NCBI GenBank assembly: GCA_905220665.1
Contig: CAJNAR010000169.1
Coordinates: forward strand, 372,001-436,000
Direction of reading: 5' to 3'
Source of the DNA: Albugo candida
Lineage: Eukaryota > Oomycota > Peronosporomycetes > Albuginales > Albuginaceae
Length of the DNA: 64,000 bases
The first letter of the stretch is position 1. Every line of letters starts with the position of its first letter. Below, one piece after another: positions 1 to 11,583 of the stretch. Position numbers and translations under genes: made by a program. The notes under the pieces are model-generated. The model did not search any database, was not told where the DNA came from, and saw only the letters and a program-made list of their open reading frames with translations.

Positions 1-2747
1 ATTATTTTGAAACGAGATAAACTGTGCGTTCTGATGAGTGACGCTGAGCATGTCGTCTTATCTGCAACGCCATTGTTCGGACTGTTAGCACAGCGCTTGG
101 TTGTATCTGATCAGTATTCAGGTTTATAAAGCTACTACATAATGCAATTGTTTCATGTGATGAGAAATCGGTCCCTGACCTCTTCGTTGGATCAATTAAC
201 ACGCAAATAATGTCTGCGTACTACCGCATATGCAAAAAAAAAGTCTACGCATTTGTATGAGACCAGAATTGTAAATTATATTAGCGCGATGCATCGATAA
301 GTCGATTCTGTGTGTGCCTCTAAAACGTTATATTGATATATCAGGGCAAGTAAATGACGCTATTACTCGGATTATGATGACCTGTTGGCAAGAAGACGAT
401 AGAGCTGTAAGCGATGAGTTCAGCCAGGACAAGACAAAATTATCCTTATTGTAAGCAGCATATATGTTAGCAACTGGCGAGGATAATCTTGATAATCTGA
501 CGTTTGATGCTTATATCTATCATTGTGCAGCTGTGATATCACAGTATAGGATGTGACACCCATTTTCACTCCAGGGACACAATAGCATATATGAAAATGT
601 ATCTATCCGCCTGCCAGCCACTTGGATATCTCACTCGTAATAACCACCATACAATCCGTTGGATGTGTCGTAAAAGGAATATCAGAGGCTCAGTGCGATA
701 GTATTGCGAACTACCTCTTCTAGTACAATGCTATGGTAAGGAGCATAAGCGTTGAAAAGCAAAGACCGAGAACTATCTTTCCATGTTTCAAACAGGACAC
801 GAACAGTACAGGTGTAATTGCTGGAAAGAAGCAGAATGTCAGCCACATGGGGACGAGATTGATGTTATAACAGCTTTATTTATATAATAGAGTCTTGTTG
901 AGAAATAACTGGTACGGTAGGCGATAATTTGTAATTCTAATATTCGTGACAGCAAACAACTCCCTCCACGTTTTCGGAACAAAGTACAGCATAAGACAGG
1001 AGAAGCGTTTAGTTGATCCGTTTGGATTCTAGTTGTTCAGCACTATGCTAAAGCCAATTGAGGCCTTGGCGATGTGTCATTTTTTGAAAGGAATTCTGAG
1101 AAGGTCGAGGATAGCTTGTTCATCACAGTTAGAGTGACTTTGCTGTACGCCTTTTCGCTGTCGAAAATCTGGTAGTGACAAACTCAAGAAGAAACCATTT
1201 TCAAGGATACCCGCAATATTAGTGAAAGAAGCGACGCCATTATTCATCCATGGTATGCATGTCCGTCTAGTCAAAATTATACTATGAAAGCATTATGGCA
1301 CTCGGGAATTCCGACAGATCTTGTGCTTACAGGGCTTCACTCACTTAGATCTCACAAAATAGATGGATATTTCAATAAAATTTACAATAATGTTATAATT
1401 ATTTCGAAAGTATCTATTGGCACAAAACTCTCTGCTAGTGATCTCGAAGTCTACTTAGAAATTGGGTTTGCTTCAATAAAGGTTAACATAGAAGACACAC
1501 GTTGGGGAGCAGGAGCAATACCAAGAAGATAAAGCAAGTCGCCGCGAGCTGGAAAAAAGATACGTAACAATAACGTGAAGCATGTTAATCTGCACTTCTC
1601 TTGCTGCGATACTGTCTGAGATATTTGTGAGAACCTTGGTAGCCAAGTGCGGCAGAAAAAGCGAGACAACTTGATAATTCACTAGATATCCGATGTTTTA
1701 CGTGGAAAACATGAAGAAGTGTTGCCACTACGAAGAATGAGAGCAGGTTACTGACTAGCGAATGATCGAGTAGCGCTACGAGAGGTTTTCTTGTTGCGAA
1801 ACACGAGTCAGGACTATGTATAAGAACCATGGATTAAGCGGCTATGATGCTTGAAAAAACAGAAAAGAACTATTGCACCGTGAATAGCACGGTAGGAGAG
1901 CACTTTACGATCCGTGGACGTTACATCGGTCCGCACAGGAGATATATAACGAGACAAGAATCTAATTCGCCACATTTACCACGACATTCATGGTGATCAA
2001 GTACAGTACTATCATTGAATTACTTTTATCTCCTAACGATATGCCACTTCACTAAATAGTACATCTACTTTATTCAATTAATGTCAACGTGAGCATGTGC
2101 GGTTTTTGGATACTTCGTCATGACATCAAATTTTCTGGACACCTACCACGATGCGCAGTGCTGGTATGTATGATTGGTACGAAATGTTCAAATCGTCTCA
2201 CGTGTAAGTATACTTTGTCTATTTTGTCTATCAGTAAGCTCATTGAGACATCTCGAATGTTAATGGCAATACACAGAAATGCACATACTCCGCTATCTAT
2301 TGTTACATGGGTACAATCAAGCATCTTTATCATAAAGTCTAGGGAGATGAAGCACACCACGTTCCTGCTTCTACAACAAGCAAATTTTAAGGAGGTCCTA
2401 CGCGTCTGTTGGCAATGTGGTAATGATCAGCGGAAGCATCCGCATGTTCTATGTGTCATTTACAACTATAGAGGTATGAGGCCTTGTATCAAAAACCTAC
2501 CGTTGTGATATTGAAGCAAACCATTCAATTGAGAAGTACCGCTACAGAGATTCACACCAGTCGTGAAATTCCCCGTTAACGGGAAGGAAAGGGCGGATCA
2601 AAGCACCAATGTAGTGTGATACAATATGCATAAAAATGGTCAAGCATAAAGTATACAGATCAATTCAATGGAACAATCTAGCGTTGGTCAAAAGCAACTT
2701 GAGATACGTGCTTGATGTGCTACAATTTCTTTCTTTGAAGAAACGCT
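1..2747. other. Gene-poor stretch with no recognisable gene
   Basis: Only short open frames without recognisable motifs occur here. The longest is 2095-2508 on the + strand (about 138 codons); another lies at 1284-1532 on the + strand. Neither shows a family signature, a flanking exon or a signal peptide that I trust. A 14-bp perfect palindrome sits at 531-544 and a short A run near 234-241. The stretch leads into a decayed effector gene, so it may be repeat-derived accessory DNA, but I could not identify any specific element in it. Confidence 0.5.
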
Positions 2748-3520
2748 ATGGCGTTATTCTTCCTGTTGGTAGGAGTTGAGGGAGACGCGTTTTGAGTGGA
2801 CTTTAACGGCAATAAAAGTATCGGTGGTTTGAAGGACGAGATTACGCAGGAGAACCCCAACAAGCTAAAATGCGACATAGATGAATTGCGACTTGAGCTT
2901 GCCAAAAGAAAGGGCGCGTGGCTTCCTTACGCTTCTGATGCTACAGGATGTTGAAAACCGGTGATCCACAGGATGTACAAGACTTTCTGAGAGATGAAAA
3001 ACTTCCTGCAGTGGAACCTATCATGGATGTGTTCCATGGAATAGATGATGCCTTCCGAGTCATTCATGTACTGGTGAACCTGCAAACATATGATGCTGTT
3101 GATGCACGGTTGACGGCCGAAAAAGAAAATAGGGTGACTTGAGAGCAAACATTTTCCATCCCAGTTTGGCAGTTACAATAGTCGCCACGGATGGGTAGCT
3201 ACCCTAAAAAAATCAAAGACCAAATGCATTGTCATCGATCGGATGAACCAAATCAGCTGAATGATATACACCGATTGTCTTGCTTAATGAGACCTTTCCT
3301 CGATTTACTGACCGCAATTGTAAGTATATCGATATTGGTGATGCAGATTTTGATTTCGTGGCTGAACTCGGTGAAGAAGCATCTACTTTATTCGTCATTG
3401 AAACTGTATTCGGCAAAAAAGCAAAAGAGGTGCTAGGTAATTACCTCTTGGAATATGTAAATACTGAATTTTTATCGATGTCGATAAGAAACGGCTCGAC
3501 AACTGTTGTATCTTGCTAGT

Positions 3521-3610
3521 GGATGCGACTATGCAGAATGTTGCTTATTATATGAAGCATTTACCAAATGACATTTTGATCGTCAATTTCTTCGCTTGTT
3601 GGTGGATATA
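3521..3610 (+). repeat. Left arm of the inverted repeat
   Basis: This 90-bp arm pairs with 3701-3788 on the opposite strand. Transcription across both arms would give a long hairpin. Confidence 0.8.
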
Positions 3611-3700
3611 TGTGGTCAGCTGAACAGTGTGTTTGGCATTGTCAATATTGGAGTTGATTTCGTAATATGTGAACCTATAGTTCAAAGTTTTCCATTGGTT

Positions 3701-3788
3701 TATATCCACCAAGAAGCAAGGAAGTTGACGTTCATTGTCATCTGGTAAATGCTTTATGTAATAAGCAACATTCTACATAGTCGCATCC
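3701..3788 (-). repeat. Right arm of the inverted repeat
   Basis: This 88-bp arm is the reverse complement of 3521-3610 with scattered mismatches and a small gap. The outermost 13 bases pair perfectly. Confidence 0.8.
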
Positions 3789-4596
3789 CCTTGACCCGAT
3801 CCTTCGTGAAGTTTGCCTTCCCGATTGAACAACGTATATTCCCCACATAGACAAGATCCATCTGTTCTCGAGTCGTTTCTTGTCGAAATCGATCATATTT
3901 GGTTACTTCCATGTTCCAAGAGGTATTTAGCAAAAGTATGTAAAGCTTTGAAGCGAGGGGTAGGAGAGCTATTTTGGTATTATCCTGAAACTCGTATCAT
4001 GGCACTCCATCGGACAAGTTCCCATACAAAAACATCACAAAAATAGATGGTACAACTACCACCTTCGATATATAAGCGTATCCACACGACAAAATTTCGG
4101 TGCGAAAGTGGAAGAAGATGGAATGAAAGTTATCGTCAGTTTTCGACAGAATACGGCAAAGTAGTTCATGACTTTTGTGCACTTGAGGAATTTACGTCAA
4201 AGTTGCTTTTATGTAAGGAATTACCAAGTGAGAGGTAGTTTATCGTCATGGAAAAATTAATCACTTACAACTTCTCACTGACGTGGTGAACCAATGCAAG
4301 CCTAATTTCTCGATGACTTACAAACAATTTAAAAGCGCTTGTGCGGCCCGAAATTTGTTCATAGAGATCTTCGTGAAGAAAATGTTTCATGGGATGCCAA
4401 GTCAGAGTGAGTTGTGTCGAATTATTTTGATTGGGCTGGAAGAGAGAGTAAGGTCGTATATCCTCCGTACATCAACAAAGCAATAAAATGGCCACATGGT
4501 GCAAGATCTGAAATGCCGCTTCGCACGGCAATTCGTGATGTGCAACTATTTTGCGTCACTTTCATGAACCTCAATGCTTTATCGCCTCAGTGGTAG

Positions 4597-6417
4597 AATA
4601 CCAGATACATCTGTAAGGTCCTCATTGTCTGATAATTTGGGCTGCCATGACTGACGATCAAGGATGAAGTGCAATCAGTCGGATGTTGTTTAGTGAATCA
4701 CAAGTTATCCTTGTTTTTTACTTGCATTCATATCAAAAACGTAATTTGATCACTCGCGATGTTTTAATGACGTGCAGAAATGTGCCAATCGCGAGAACTG
4801 TTGCAAATTGCTGCGTAGTGCTTCCGAATATTCAAGCCCTATTATCAAGGGCCTCGAGTAGTCTAATCCGGAGACCGCCACAGTGCGATGTTTTATACTG
4901 CTTGGATACTGAGCTCGCTTTGCTCGCCAAAATTCACCTGTCGCGAGAAGTGATGCAAAGCTGGACAAGAAGATATCTTGTGGTGGAACCAGCCATCTCA
5001 TGAAATTTGATTCCTTTAGATAGCCTTATAGGAAAAAAATCATCACGTATCCTCTGCAACCGCTAGGAAAATGGGACGACAACAGAACCACATTGAAATG
5101 TCGGATGAGGCACACTATCACTATGAAACCTGGCCATGATTAGCCGTGAGTACTCTAATTTTCCAAGATCCTTACTATGCAGTCCAGTGCTCTCAGACTA
5201 TCGACAGCATAAATACCTTGTACAAATCATCCAAACTCAAGAGGCCGAGGATAGCAGGAATGGAAGACGAGAAATGGAGTGCGACATTTTGTGCATCATA
5301 TACCTAAGAAAAATTATTTCCAATGCTTTCTTAACTTGTGCAGGTCAGATAGTTCCAGAGGTATCCTTTGGCTGGAGTGACCTTTTAAAGCGATGTATTC
5401 AGCTAATAAACCCTCTCTAATTGTCAATAATTAGACGCTTGCATGGTCACAAGTGCAAGAAAGAGTGATACAGACATATATCTCGCATAACACGACGAGG
5501 AATTGTCTTGAAGTAAGTGTAAGGTGCGTACAATCTCTAGTCGTAGTATTTTTTCAATCATGAATAACATCTACCAGCACAAAGCACTACTTTCTTTTTC
5601 GCCAGATATAGCCACTCTCTGATGTGACTTTTATACGTCTCATAGAAGCATATACCTGTCTTCCAAGTTGTGTCGAAATTGTTTACTTCGAGCACATGCT
5701 CCATATCGATGTGGTACTTTTCTGATGTCAGGTGAAGCCTATCGCGATGATCTTATGAGAAGAATCAGATTGTAGTGATGTACAGATTCCATTCTGCTCG
5801 TTACTTACCAGTCTTTTCTTTTGCGAGATGATCTAACCCGATGAGGTTTCTTTGTGTAATGCACAGACTACTTAATCGATCTCTCATCATTCAAAATATA
5901 ATATCTGTTCTGATGTGTCATTTATATCAGTTTTGTGTAATGATCTTCAGTTGTAGTCGGAAAAGCATCTCCCTCATGACCTTATTAAGGCATCGATCAA
6001 CCAGCCCCTCCAAGGACAGGTCAGACACTAGAGCGAGCGACAACGTGGGTAGAAGATCATTGCGCTGTTATATATTCACATTGAGAAAATGCTTGGCTAG
6101 GGAAATGGATCAGGCGACCCATTTTCAGTAAATTGACGATCATGGATGAGTCCTGTGTGTACGCCCAATGACATCTGAGTGATGTCGACATAGTAGCGAG
6201 TGAAACAATTACGCATCTTTTTGTTCTATTAGATCACAGAATTTATAAAAGCAAGAAGGTAGATATGAACAACTCATCAATGTTATCATTTTCTACAGCG
6301 GCTCCACTTGAAAATACGATAACAAACTCTAGAACTGATCACAGATCATGGCGTGTGAGATGAGACTCCCATTCCAGCATCTGACGAGGTAGTGATCAAA
6401 CTCGCAAGCGCTTTCGT
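4597..6417. other. Stretch with no recognisable gene
   Basis: Short frames only, for example 4683-5003, 5136-5420 and 5841-6131 on the + strand, none with a clear domain. A brief reading near 5090-5125 resembles the SDEAH signature of mariner-like transposases, but it is too short and ends at a stop. I see no RNA gene. Confidence 0.4.
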
Positions 6418-7583
6418 TCACTGGAGCTCTGGAAGTTGCGCCCACTCTCCAAATTCACCACCGAGGGCTTTCAACATACTCGACCAAAGTTGTCTGTCTG
6501 CATTCAACGCAATACGTACTGGTGCTGATACTGGAATCCAAGTTCCTCGTCGCAATTCATTCTCCAGTTGTCCTGGTATCCATACAGATACTCCCTTGAA
6601 GAAAACAACCTCGCTAGCTTTTGCTTCCTCCTTTGGGGTCGCTCTAGCAGCTGCTTCCAAGTCGCCACCCCAAAAGACCTGATTTATCGCGTCACACTGA
6701 GAGTCCACAGCCGTATCCGCAACAGATTTTATATCAATGCCTCCAATACCAGATTTTCCGTGCAAAATCTATACACATTCATCAAGTCACTTAAAATATT
6801 CAGGTGAGGCTGCTCTACCTCTGCATGGCGACTTGATACAGGACCCCCACAAAATACAGGATTCGATCCAAATGCTGATGATACATCCAAGCTCACTTTG
6901 AATGTACGCGCAACAGAATCCGAGCTTAGCAAATTGACAATGAGTCCACGCGTGCCTTTGTGCAAAGAGTGTTGCGTAATGAGAATCACAGATCGAGAGA
7001 AAATTCCATCCAAGAGCGGATGTGCGAGAAGAAAAGTGCCAGTATCAAGTGTCCTGTTAGCACCGTGAGGCTAAAAGACATGGAGAAAAGTGCCAACTAC
7101 TCACGCTGCATGCCTCACGCCCGAAATCTCACACGATCTTTCCACACACTTCGTCGGAGCGGGATGAAAGCCATACCGCTTTGCTACTTCCAATTGCTCA
7201 TTCAAACTGCGGAGAGCAAGAAAAGCTGTGTCGATTGCATCAGGGGCACTCGATTGCTTCCTAAACTCTTTTCGGATCGTATTAGTGATTGAAATGTGTG
7301 ACAATTCGGTTGCATCGCTGTTTTGATTGGGTGAAAGATGCGATTCTGATGGAAGGATTGGTAGATAATAGGTTCGATGCTGCAAGAATTCTGAAAGATG
7401 TTGATTGTACGCGGCAATCTCTGGAGCGTTTTGGCCACCTGATCGAACCTTCTCGTTATGTAGCATGTCTAGCGACATGGAGGCACGCAGACCTGATGAT
7501 GCATCAAACGTTCTGCTAACGCAAAGCAACTCGCGATATATTCTTCGTAACACGCGCATCGCGTATAGGATTGATACAGTCAA
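6418..7583 (-). CDS. AlgH/UPF0301 (DUF179) family protein
   Basis: Three exons fit: 7105-7583, 6819-7053 and 6418-6768, with introns of 51 and 50 nt, giving about 354 aa. The last 190 residues or so match the AlgH/UPF0301 fold: FLLAHPLLDGIFSRSVIL, GTRGLIVN, VFCGGPVS, then after the second intron ILHGKSGIGGIDI, VFWGGDLE and the hallmark PGQLENELRRGTW. The second intron is supported because splicing in phase 0 restores the family motif order across GGPVS...HAE and ILHGKS. The N-terminal 160 residues are extra relative to bacterial AlgH, start with a basic segment (RVLRRIYRELL) and could hold an organelle-targeting sequence, which is inference. The biochemical role of the family is not settled. 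The gene diverges from the zinc-finger gene starting 149 bp away. Confidence 0.85.
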
Positions 7584-7732
7584 TCAACTCCTGTCGCTTT
7601 ACCCAATCAAACACAGCAAATGGTCTCGGCAGCCAATCAAAATATAGTCATGTTTTTACCGTCTCGTCGTTACCAGTTTCGTAACTTTTTGAACAGAAAG
7701 AAGGCTCAATAGCTAATTATCCGAGCGGTACG

Positions 7733-8602
7733 ATGATCGAGATTTGTCCAGAAGAAGTCATTTCAAGCAAAGACAGCACAGCTATTCAGTTTTATTGGCA
7801 AGGTTATGATGCCTATGTCAAGTGTATCGAGCGAGAAAATGTCGCAGGATGTTTCTATAAAGCGCACTGTGATTTCGGTAATGATGAGTATATTCAATTT
7901 GTGCCAGTAGAATCGCAGCAGTCCGGTGCGTTGTCGGACGAAGTGAAGGTGCATCTTATTTGTGGCTCGCAAAACAAATACCTACGTGCAACACGCGTTT
8001 CGAAATATCTCCGATGGTCGCGCCATTGTGACGATCAATCCGTTTTTCGCATTCAGACACTCGATCATCAGCCAATTACCACTTCTTCTCAGTTTATTAT
8101 TGCTAGCTGTTACTGGAAAGACTACTATGTGGGATTCACACCGACGTTACCGATTGGAGCGGGAAAAGATATGAAGAAAGCAGTTGGAAGCTTGACGCTC
8201 GAGAAGAAGAAACAAGTGAGTTCATTAGTGTTCCCAATTCGATTTCGAGCAATACCACGTACATCTCGAGCTACGAGAAATGAAGAAGGAGTAATAAGAA
8301 GGTCGTCTATTCCAGCGGTGACGCCGGCCGGGATCACATATGTGAGAGAAGAGCTCATACAACCACGAATACCGCTTGCAACCGTTGTTTTTGGTGCAAC
8401 TACAGAAATCACAGTTGCGGAAAGTTTGATATGGGAGAATTGCCCGTATTGCGGGATGGTGTTTAGGCATTTGGATGCATTACAACATCATATAGAAGAA
8501 GGCCATCGAGATATCACTACTCGTACTTCAGTACAGGGCACCTTTTGTACCATTTGCGGACGACGCAGAACACAAGGACAATGTGCACTTTGTCATGATT
8601 AA
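7733..8602 (+). CDS. Hypothetical protein with C-terminal zinc fingers
   Basis: A single exon encodes 289 aa. The C-terminus has a C2H2 finger (C237, C240, H253, H258; CPYCGMVF...HHIEEGH) followed by a four-cysteine knuckle (C272, C275, C284, C287; CTICG...CALC). Residues from about 20 to 150 alternate short beta-strand-like stretches with KYLRATRVSKYLRWS, which recalls beta-trefoil (fascin/DUF569-like) repeats; that part is a tentative reading. Residues 190-215 are basic and Ser/Thr-rich. No named orthologue is recognised. It may be a nucleic-acid or protein-binding protein. Its 3' end faces the kinase gene, with 65 bp between them. Confidence 0.65.
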   Translation: MIEICPEEVISSKDSTAIQFYWQGYDAYVKCIERENVAGCFYKAHCDFGNDEYIQFVPVESQQSGALSDEVKVHLICGSQNKYLRATRVSKYLRWSRHCDDQSVFRIQTLDHQPITTSSQFIIASCYWKDYYVGFTPTLPIGAGKDMKKAVGSLTLEKKKQVSSLVFPIRFRAIPRTSRATRNEEGVIRRSSIPAVTPAGITYVREELIQPRIPLATVVFGATTEITVAESLIWENCPYCGMVFRHLDALQHHIEEGHRDITTRTSVQGTFCTICGRRRTQGQCALCHD

Positions 8603-8667
8603 GTCTTGAATTTGAGGTTGCGTGTAATTTATACAAGAAAGAATGTGTGCTTTGTTACATAAATATG

Positions 8668-9753
8668 TCATTTACTGAATACGGTGGATGCTCGCACTTG
8701 CTCTAAATTCCAACGTTTTCTAGGATCCTTCTCCAAAAGTCCTGATACAAGCTCCTTTACGTCGCCTGAAACGTGCTGCCAGAATTGATCAGGAAACTCT
8801 ACGGGATCTTCCGACACGATGCGTTCGACTATTTCTTCCTCTTTGAGGCACCCGTGCAAATCAAATGGATGTCGTCCACATATCAGAATGTACAGAGTGC
8901 ACCCAAGCGACCAAATATCCATCGCAGGGGATACATCTCCGTCACGTAATGCCTCTGGAGACCAATAGGTACGAGTGCCTGATGTCAACACTCGTTTCGC
9001 AGAACTCCATTGATCGGAAGAGCTAACAACTGCTGAACCGAAATCAATCAATTTCAAGCATGGAGTCTCATTGCGCTCTTCTTGTATAGACTTTTGTACC
9101 ATAATATTCTCTGGTTTTACATCCCGATGAATGATGTGATTGGAGTGGAGATAATTGAGCGCGCATACAAGCTGATCTGCGAGTTGAATGGCGTCTTCTT
9201 CGCTTAGTGGTCCGTGTGCTGAAAGATAGGATATCAATGAATCTCCATCTATGAATTCTGTGACCAGGTAATGAAAACCATTGTGACGATACGACTTGCA
9301 ATATTCCAAAATGTGAGGATGACCACCGTTTTCTCGCACGCAGAGCAATGCGCTATCCTCAAACGTAACATCATCCACGTCATGAATCATTTTTACCGCG
9401 TAGACACGACCTGTTTCCTTGTGAATGCATTGCATTACCACGCCAAATGCACCAAACCCGATCATATTTGTAATTTCGTAAACACCATCAAAGTACTCAT
9501 TGGAATCAAATTCAAAAGCGAGCGGATCGCATATCGCTGGGAAAGGCTGCAAGATGTTCTCATTAGCAAAGAAAAGCAGAAAGCCAACGACTGTAAGGTA
9601 ATTATTGAAAAAATTGACGCGAGAATATTGCGCGTTAAATCCTTGCCAGGTAAAGTGGAAGCGCTTTTCCATGCGAGCTGCTGGAGCGTATCGCTGTCTC
9701 ATCCATGAGATCCATTGACGGTGATGTGATGCGATATTCCGCATTGATACCAT
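8668..9753 (-). CDS. Serine/threonine protein kinase
   Basis: The 361-aa frame has a complete kinase domain from about residue 92 to the end: glycine loop G99-x-G-x-x-G104, ATP-binding K121 in YAVKMI, catalytic HRDVKPEN with D211, DFG at 237-239, and the SPEAL segment of the activation loop. The DIWSLGCTLY and PFD segments follow. The layout resembles CAMK/SNF1-like kinases, but the exact subfamily is unclear. Residues 46-69 are hydrophobic and could be read as a membrane segment. They also correspond to a possible 72-nt intron (9547-9618), a multiple of three without stops, with a CTAAT branch-like site and TTGCAG acceptor but a weak GTCAAT donor. No EF hands or other regulatory domains follow the kinase domain. 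Confidence 0.85.
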   Translation of the reverse strand: MVSMRNIASHHRQWISWMRQRYAPAARMEKRFHFTWQGFNAQYSRVNFFNNYLTVVGFLLFFANENILQPFPAICDPLAFEFDSNEYFDGVYEITNMIGFGAFGVVMQCIHKETGRVYAVKMIHDVDDVTFEDSALLCVRENGGHPHILEYCKSYRHNGFHYLVTEFIDGDSLISYLSAHGPLSEEDAIQLADQLVCALNYLHSNHIIHRDVKPENIMVQKSIQEERNETPCLKLIDFGSAVVSSSDQWSSAKRVLTSGTRTYWSPEALRDGDVSPAMDIWSLGCTLYILICGRHPFDLHGCLKEEEIVERIVSEDPVEFPDQFWQHVSGDVKELVSGLLEKDPRKRWNLEQVRASTVFSK

Positions 9754-9860
9754 CTAGTAGTCAGACAAAAAGATGTGGCATGGTACCCAATAATAGAGGT
9801 AATAGAATAGTGTGTAACGCTACATAAGATCTGGTATAGAATTCAATACAATTTGTTTAG

Positions 9861-11583
9861 TCAAGCGCGTTCGATGTCATAAATTATCAAGTTTTTCAAA
9901 GTGTGGGACACACCTACAAGAAAATGACGGGTAGGATGCGCGATTACGCGAGTGATGGCACGATCTAGCGGAAGCCGAAAACGATCGAGTCTTTTGATTT
10001 CACGTGAGTATTCATCACAGACGGGGCTTTCGCCTTGTATGGCTCGATTCAAACCATACTGGGCATTTCGGGGTGGACACAAATCAATGACTTCTAGGAC
10101 CGAGGTATCGTTGATATCATTGAATATCATACAGTAAAAGGCTTCGTCAAATGCAGTGAACCCAACTCGGGTCGCCATAGTATTATATTCGGGACTCTTC
10201 CATTGTAAATTTAGATTACGATCGGAATATGGAGTCCCTGATATACGGTACGTAAGTATGCAACAGTAATGTGGGATTACTAAACGTACCTATCCAATCC
10301 GTAAAGTATTGTACTATGTTCCAATCAATTACATTTATAATCGCAATCCAATTATTTTGGTAGTGACATAAAATAAAGTCATTCCGCAATTTTGTTAATT
10401 TGACGACACAAGTAGGTGCCGAGTGACGATGCCAGAGATCTAGAAGAGACGATGCATGAATCATTTGTCATCGGTCGTTTGTTTGCCGTACGTTTTCCTG
10501 CCTCGATCACATTGAAGCTTCTTATTTTGCGTGGAACTGGCAACGATTCGAATGGTGGAGTAATGAGATTTTCAATGTCATGTATCTGATGAAACAATAC
10601 AATCAACATGGGTGCAAGTGATACGCTAGACGTACTGCTATAATTCCGTTCTTGGTCCCACAAAGTAGATGCCGCTCATGAACCAGGAAAGCCGTGAAAA
10701 GAAATCGGAGTCCAGTTTTAATGATCCAAAGAAGCCTTTGCGAATCTCGCTGTAGCTCCCAAAGACGGATGCATCCATCGTCATCAGTCGCAAGTAATTG
10801 AACCTTCGACTTGCGTTTGTTGATCACACTCTTTGTCTTTATGAATGTAAATTCTTTATAGCCAATAGATGGGTGGTTGGATAATCGGATGATACGACTG
10901 GGTTTTGTTCGCAAAGTTGATAAATTGTACAAATAAATCGCATTGAAGTTGACGAAAGAACACGCAAGCTCATCCTTTCGCATGGATTGTAAACATCTAT
11001 TCGTTTCGGCACAAAATTTTATACCTGGTTGTTTGGATTCCATCGAATGCACCGAATCGGATGGCCCGTATGAATGACGTGAATCTGCTCAGAGATGGTC
11101 AAACCTCGATTTATTTGGATACATGTAAACACACAGGCTCTGTTGGAAAAATTCGACGAGGTACGTCAGTTTCTTCCTCTGCTGCTTCCGTTGCTCTCTG
11201 CACCGAGAAATAAAAGTGTCGCATAGAATACAAAGGAGTGACTTTACTTGATCAAAAGTCAGAGTTTGATGGAAATATATATCGAAATCAAAAATGGAAA
11301 TGCTTCCGTCGTATCCGCCTGCAGCTAGAAGCACTCCTAGTGCATCAAATTCGAGACATTCCACAGTCGTGCGAGTCAAGCTAGAAAGATGCGTTGATTC
11401 GCTAGTCTGAGCGTTCGATGCCAACAGAGCGTATGGTATGGGACTCAAGTGTGTCAGCATCCATCGAAGTAACCAGTGCTGAACGGAATCGATACATCCA
11501 AGTGGCTGATAAGAGCATTCTCGGTGGCGTAGTAAGCTCAAAACGCTCCATTGACCTCTTCTGGACTTGGGGAGCGTAAACAT
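9861..11583 (-). CDS. WD40-repeat protein
   Basis: Six exons fit, all with consistent phase: 11248-11583, 11025-11084, 10636-10974, 10492-10585, 10290-10439 and 9861-10237, giving about 451 aa. WD40-type blades are visible: ECLEFDALGVLLAAGGYDGSI, GHPIRCIRWNPNNQ, LLATDDDGCIRLWEL, LLCGTKNGIIAI and a C-terminal HPTRHFLVGVSHTLKNLIIYD. Introns of about 50 nt fall between blades. Most WD40 proteins are scaffolds, and I cannot assign the complex. The opening GSDG-like blade and overall size recall small nuclear WD40 adaptors such as the CSA type, but this is not firm. Confidence 0.75.

Larger units (their letters stand above)
3521..3788. mobile_element. Foldback (inverted-repeat) element inside the CRN pseudogene
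   Basis: Two arms are imperfect reverse complements of each other. The left arm is 3521-3610, starting GGATGCGACTATG and ending TTGGTGGATATA. The right arm is 3701-3788, starting TATATCCACCAAG and ending ATAGTCGCATCC. They differ at roughly ten positions plus a small indel. The spacer is about 90 bp and has no coding potential. The termini are matching inverted repeats, and the whole unit interrupts the CRN reading between its middle and kinase-like parts. This is the structure of a MITE or foldback transposon. I could not see a convincing target-site duplication. A local inverted duplication is the alternative. Confidence 0.65.
2748..4596 (+). pseudogene. Decayed Crinkler (CRN) effector gene with kinase-like C-terminus
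   Basis: CRN proteins are oomycete effectors with a conserved N-terminal translocation domain and variable C-termini. From ATG 2748 the reading matches a CRN N-terminus: a short hydrophobic start with VGV, then NPNK, then an LxLAK-type motif reading LRLELAKR near 2886-2909, followed by GAWL. The next segment (2948-3142) has the FL...LP and IHVLVNL pattern that ends this domain. The far end matches a protein-kinase fold: an LLCKELP...FIVMEKL hinge region near 4180-4260, catalytic loop HRDLREEN at 4360-4383, and DWAG...YPPYIN from 4429. The gene is broken by an in-frame TGA at 2793, a frame change near 2946, further shifts, a TGA at 4408, and an inverted-repeat insertion at 3521-3788. It cannot encode an intact protein as it stands. 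The family call is inference from motifs; the breaks are seen directly. Confidence 0.8.

Noticed and set aside
2089..2508. Open frame of about 139 codons in the gene-poor region
   Set aside because: It has no domain, no signal peptide and no splice partners; a frame of this length can occur by chance in DNA of this composition.
5090..5125. Short reading like the SDEAH motif of mariner-type transposases
   Set aside because: Only about nine residues match, a stop follows at once, and neighbouring frames show no transposase signature.
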